NCBI RefSeq assembly: GCF_003123685.1
Contig: NZ_QCYJ01000175.1
Span: 62,001 to 126,000 of the forward strand
Source: Nocardia aurea
Lineage (GTDB): Bacteria > Actinomycetota > Actinomycetes > Mycobacteriales > Mycobacteriaceae
DNA: 64,000 bases
Reading direction: 5' to 3'
The position numbers were made by a program, and so were the translations under genes. Each line of letters begins with the position of its first letter. Position 1 is the first letter of the stretch. This document shows, piece by piece, positions 63,220 through 64,000 of the stretch. Below the pieces are notes generated by a model, which was not told the origin of the DNA, did not search any database, and saw nothing but the letters and a program-made list of their open reading frames with translations.

Positions 63220-64000
63220 GTGAAGGTTCCCTTCACCTGGAAGGTCACCGGGTGGTTCATGGTCGGCTGGTCGGCCGAGTTCCCACTGGGAGAGGTCCGG
63301 CCGCTGCGCTACTTCGGTGAGGATCTGGTCGCCTACCGCGACGAGTCCGGCGAGCTGCATATCCTGACCGGCCACTGCCGCCATCTCGGCGCGCATATCG
63401 GCTACGGGGGCAAGGTGGTCGGCGACTGCGTCGAATGTCCTTTCCACGGCTGGCGGTGGGGCCCGGACGGCACCAACCGCAAGATCCCCGGCGAGGATCG
63501 GGTGAATCGCGGTCTGCGGCTGCGGGTGTACCCGGTCAACGAGCAGAACGGCTGCGTGTTCATGTGGCATCAGCCCGACGGCAAGGAGCCGCAGTGGGAG
63601 ATGCCCGACATCCTGCGGATGTTCCCCGAGTTGGAGACCGATCCGGAGAATTTCTATCGGCCCTATCCCGAGTTCTCCAGCAAGACCGAGCGGGAACCGG
63701 TGCATCCGCAAGTCGTGCTCGAAAACGGCCCGGACAGTTTGCATTTCGAGTACGTGCACGGCGCGACCGTGACACCGCAGATGCTGGACTACAGCGCGGT
63801 GGACCACACCTGGAACTTCCTGACGGGCTGGCCGGACGCGCGTAGCGACGATCCGAACAAGATGGCGTTGAAGATCCACGCCCAGATGTTCGGACTCGGC
63901 GGCTCGATCAGCGCGTTCGACGGTTCCTCGAAACATCGGCTGATCTTCGCCACGACACCCGTGGACGACGAATGCTCGGATCTGTTCTATTCGATCTGGT
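63220..64000 (+). CDS. Rieske non-heme iron oxygenase, KshA-like, truncated by the window edge
   Basis: The first 260 residues of a Rieske oxygenase. The [2Fe-2S] ligands are C53 and H55 (CRH) and C73 and H76 (CPFHGW). The mononuclear iron motif begins in NGPDSLHFEYVHG, with two His residues. The layout matches the KshA/terminal oxygenase class that hydroxylates steroid rings with a separate reductase. The GTG start has GGAGG upstream. The C-terminal part lies outside the window. Confidence 0.92.
   Translation, partial: MKVPFTWKVTGWFMVGWSAEFPLGEVRPLRYFGEDLVAYRDESGELHILTGHCRHLGAHIGYGGKVVGDCVECPFHGWRWGPDGTNRKIPGEDRVNRGLRLRVYPVNEQNGCVFMWHQPDGKEPQWEMPDILRMFPELETDPENFYRPYPEFSSKTEREPVHPQVVLENGPDSLHFEYVHGATVTPQMLDYSAVDHTWNFLTGWPDARSDDPNKMALKIHAQMFGLGGSISAFDGSSKHRLIFATTPVDDECSDLFYSIW

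Noticed and set aside
1..64000. Known steroid operators (KstR AAC-N2-GTT core, KstR2 CAAG-N2-CTTG core)
   Set aside because: No convincing full-length site for either was seen in the promoter regions I read, though I did not run an exhaustive scan.
1..64000. CRISPR arrays, tRNA genes, rRNA genes, insertion sequences
   Set aside because: No regularly spaced repeats, cloverleaf-like sequence, rRNA-like sequence or transposase-like protein was recognised.

Overview
This window is high-GC actinobacterial DNA, most likely from a mycolic-acid-forming genus such as Nocardia, Rhodococcus or Mycobacterium. I infer this from a complete yrbE-mce operon, a mycofactocin-type short-chain dehydrogenase, an FdxA-type seven-iron ferredoxin, and the large number of acyl-CoA ligases, acyl-CoA dehydrogenases and enoyl-CoA hydratases. 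I see no rRNA, tRNA, CRISPR array, insertion sequence or integrase. The whole window reads as one large lipid or isoprenoid/steroid-type catabolic island.

Layout. Positions 1-3364 (minus strand): a TetR gene, then a 32-residue membrane peptide, a NorD-like von Willebrand protein, a NorQ/CbbQ-like AAA+ ATPase, a 39-residue membrane peptide, and the start of a further gene cut by the window edge. Positions 3571-6078: an SDR/esterase pair divergent from a TetR gene, with a palindromic operator between them. Positions 6277-17126: an unknown gene, a 0.9-kb leader, then yrbEA-yrbEB, six mce genes and an Mce-associated protein, an envelope lipid importer. Positions 17169-19051: two unknown proteins and an alpha/beta hydrolase. 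Positions 19298-34930: a reductase, an eight-gene beta-oxidation-like operon (27008 down to 20385), a divergent dehydrogenase/ALDH/ligase operon, an acyl-CoA dehydrogenase, a DoxX protein and another ligase. Positions 34993-45250: ferredoxin, TetR, thioesterase, a fused double acyl-CoA ligase, another ligase, three crotonases, a second thioesterase and another TetR. Positions 45574-64000: crotonases, a CoA-transferase, SDRs, two cytochromes P450, an orphan carboxyltransferase, then a long plus-strand operon (small ORFs, ligase, amidohydrolase, two acyl-CoA dehydrogenases, a DUF35-thiolase fusion, a hydrolase, a luciferase-like monooxygenase), ending in a KshA-like Rieske oxygenase cut by the window edge.

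How the parts fit together. Mce proteins would import a hydrophobic substrate. P450, Rieske and flavin monooxygenases would oxidise it. Ligases and CoA-transferases would make CoA thioesters. Paired dehydrogenases, hydratases, SDRs, a thiolase and a DUF35-thiolase aldolase-like protein would shorten the chain. The set parallels cholesterol side-chain catabolism (P450 oxidation, FadD19/FadD17-type ligases, paired FadE proteins, Ltp2/DUF35, KshA, mce4), but the substrate cannot be read from sequence.

The strongest unexplained signal is a repeated 19-bp palindrome, TACTGT-N7-ACAGTA. It occurs in perfect form five times and in 10-of-12 form five more times, mostly just upstream of these catabolic operons and once upstream of the TetR gene at 44495-45250. 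I read it as the operator of one local regulon that ties the region together.
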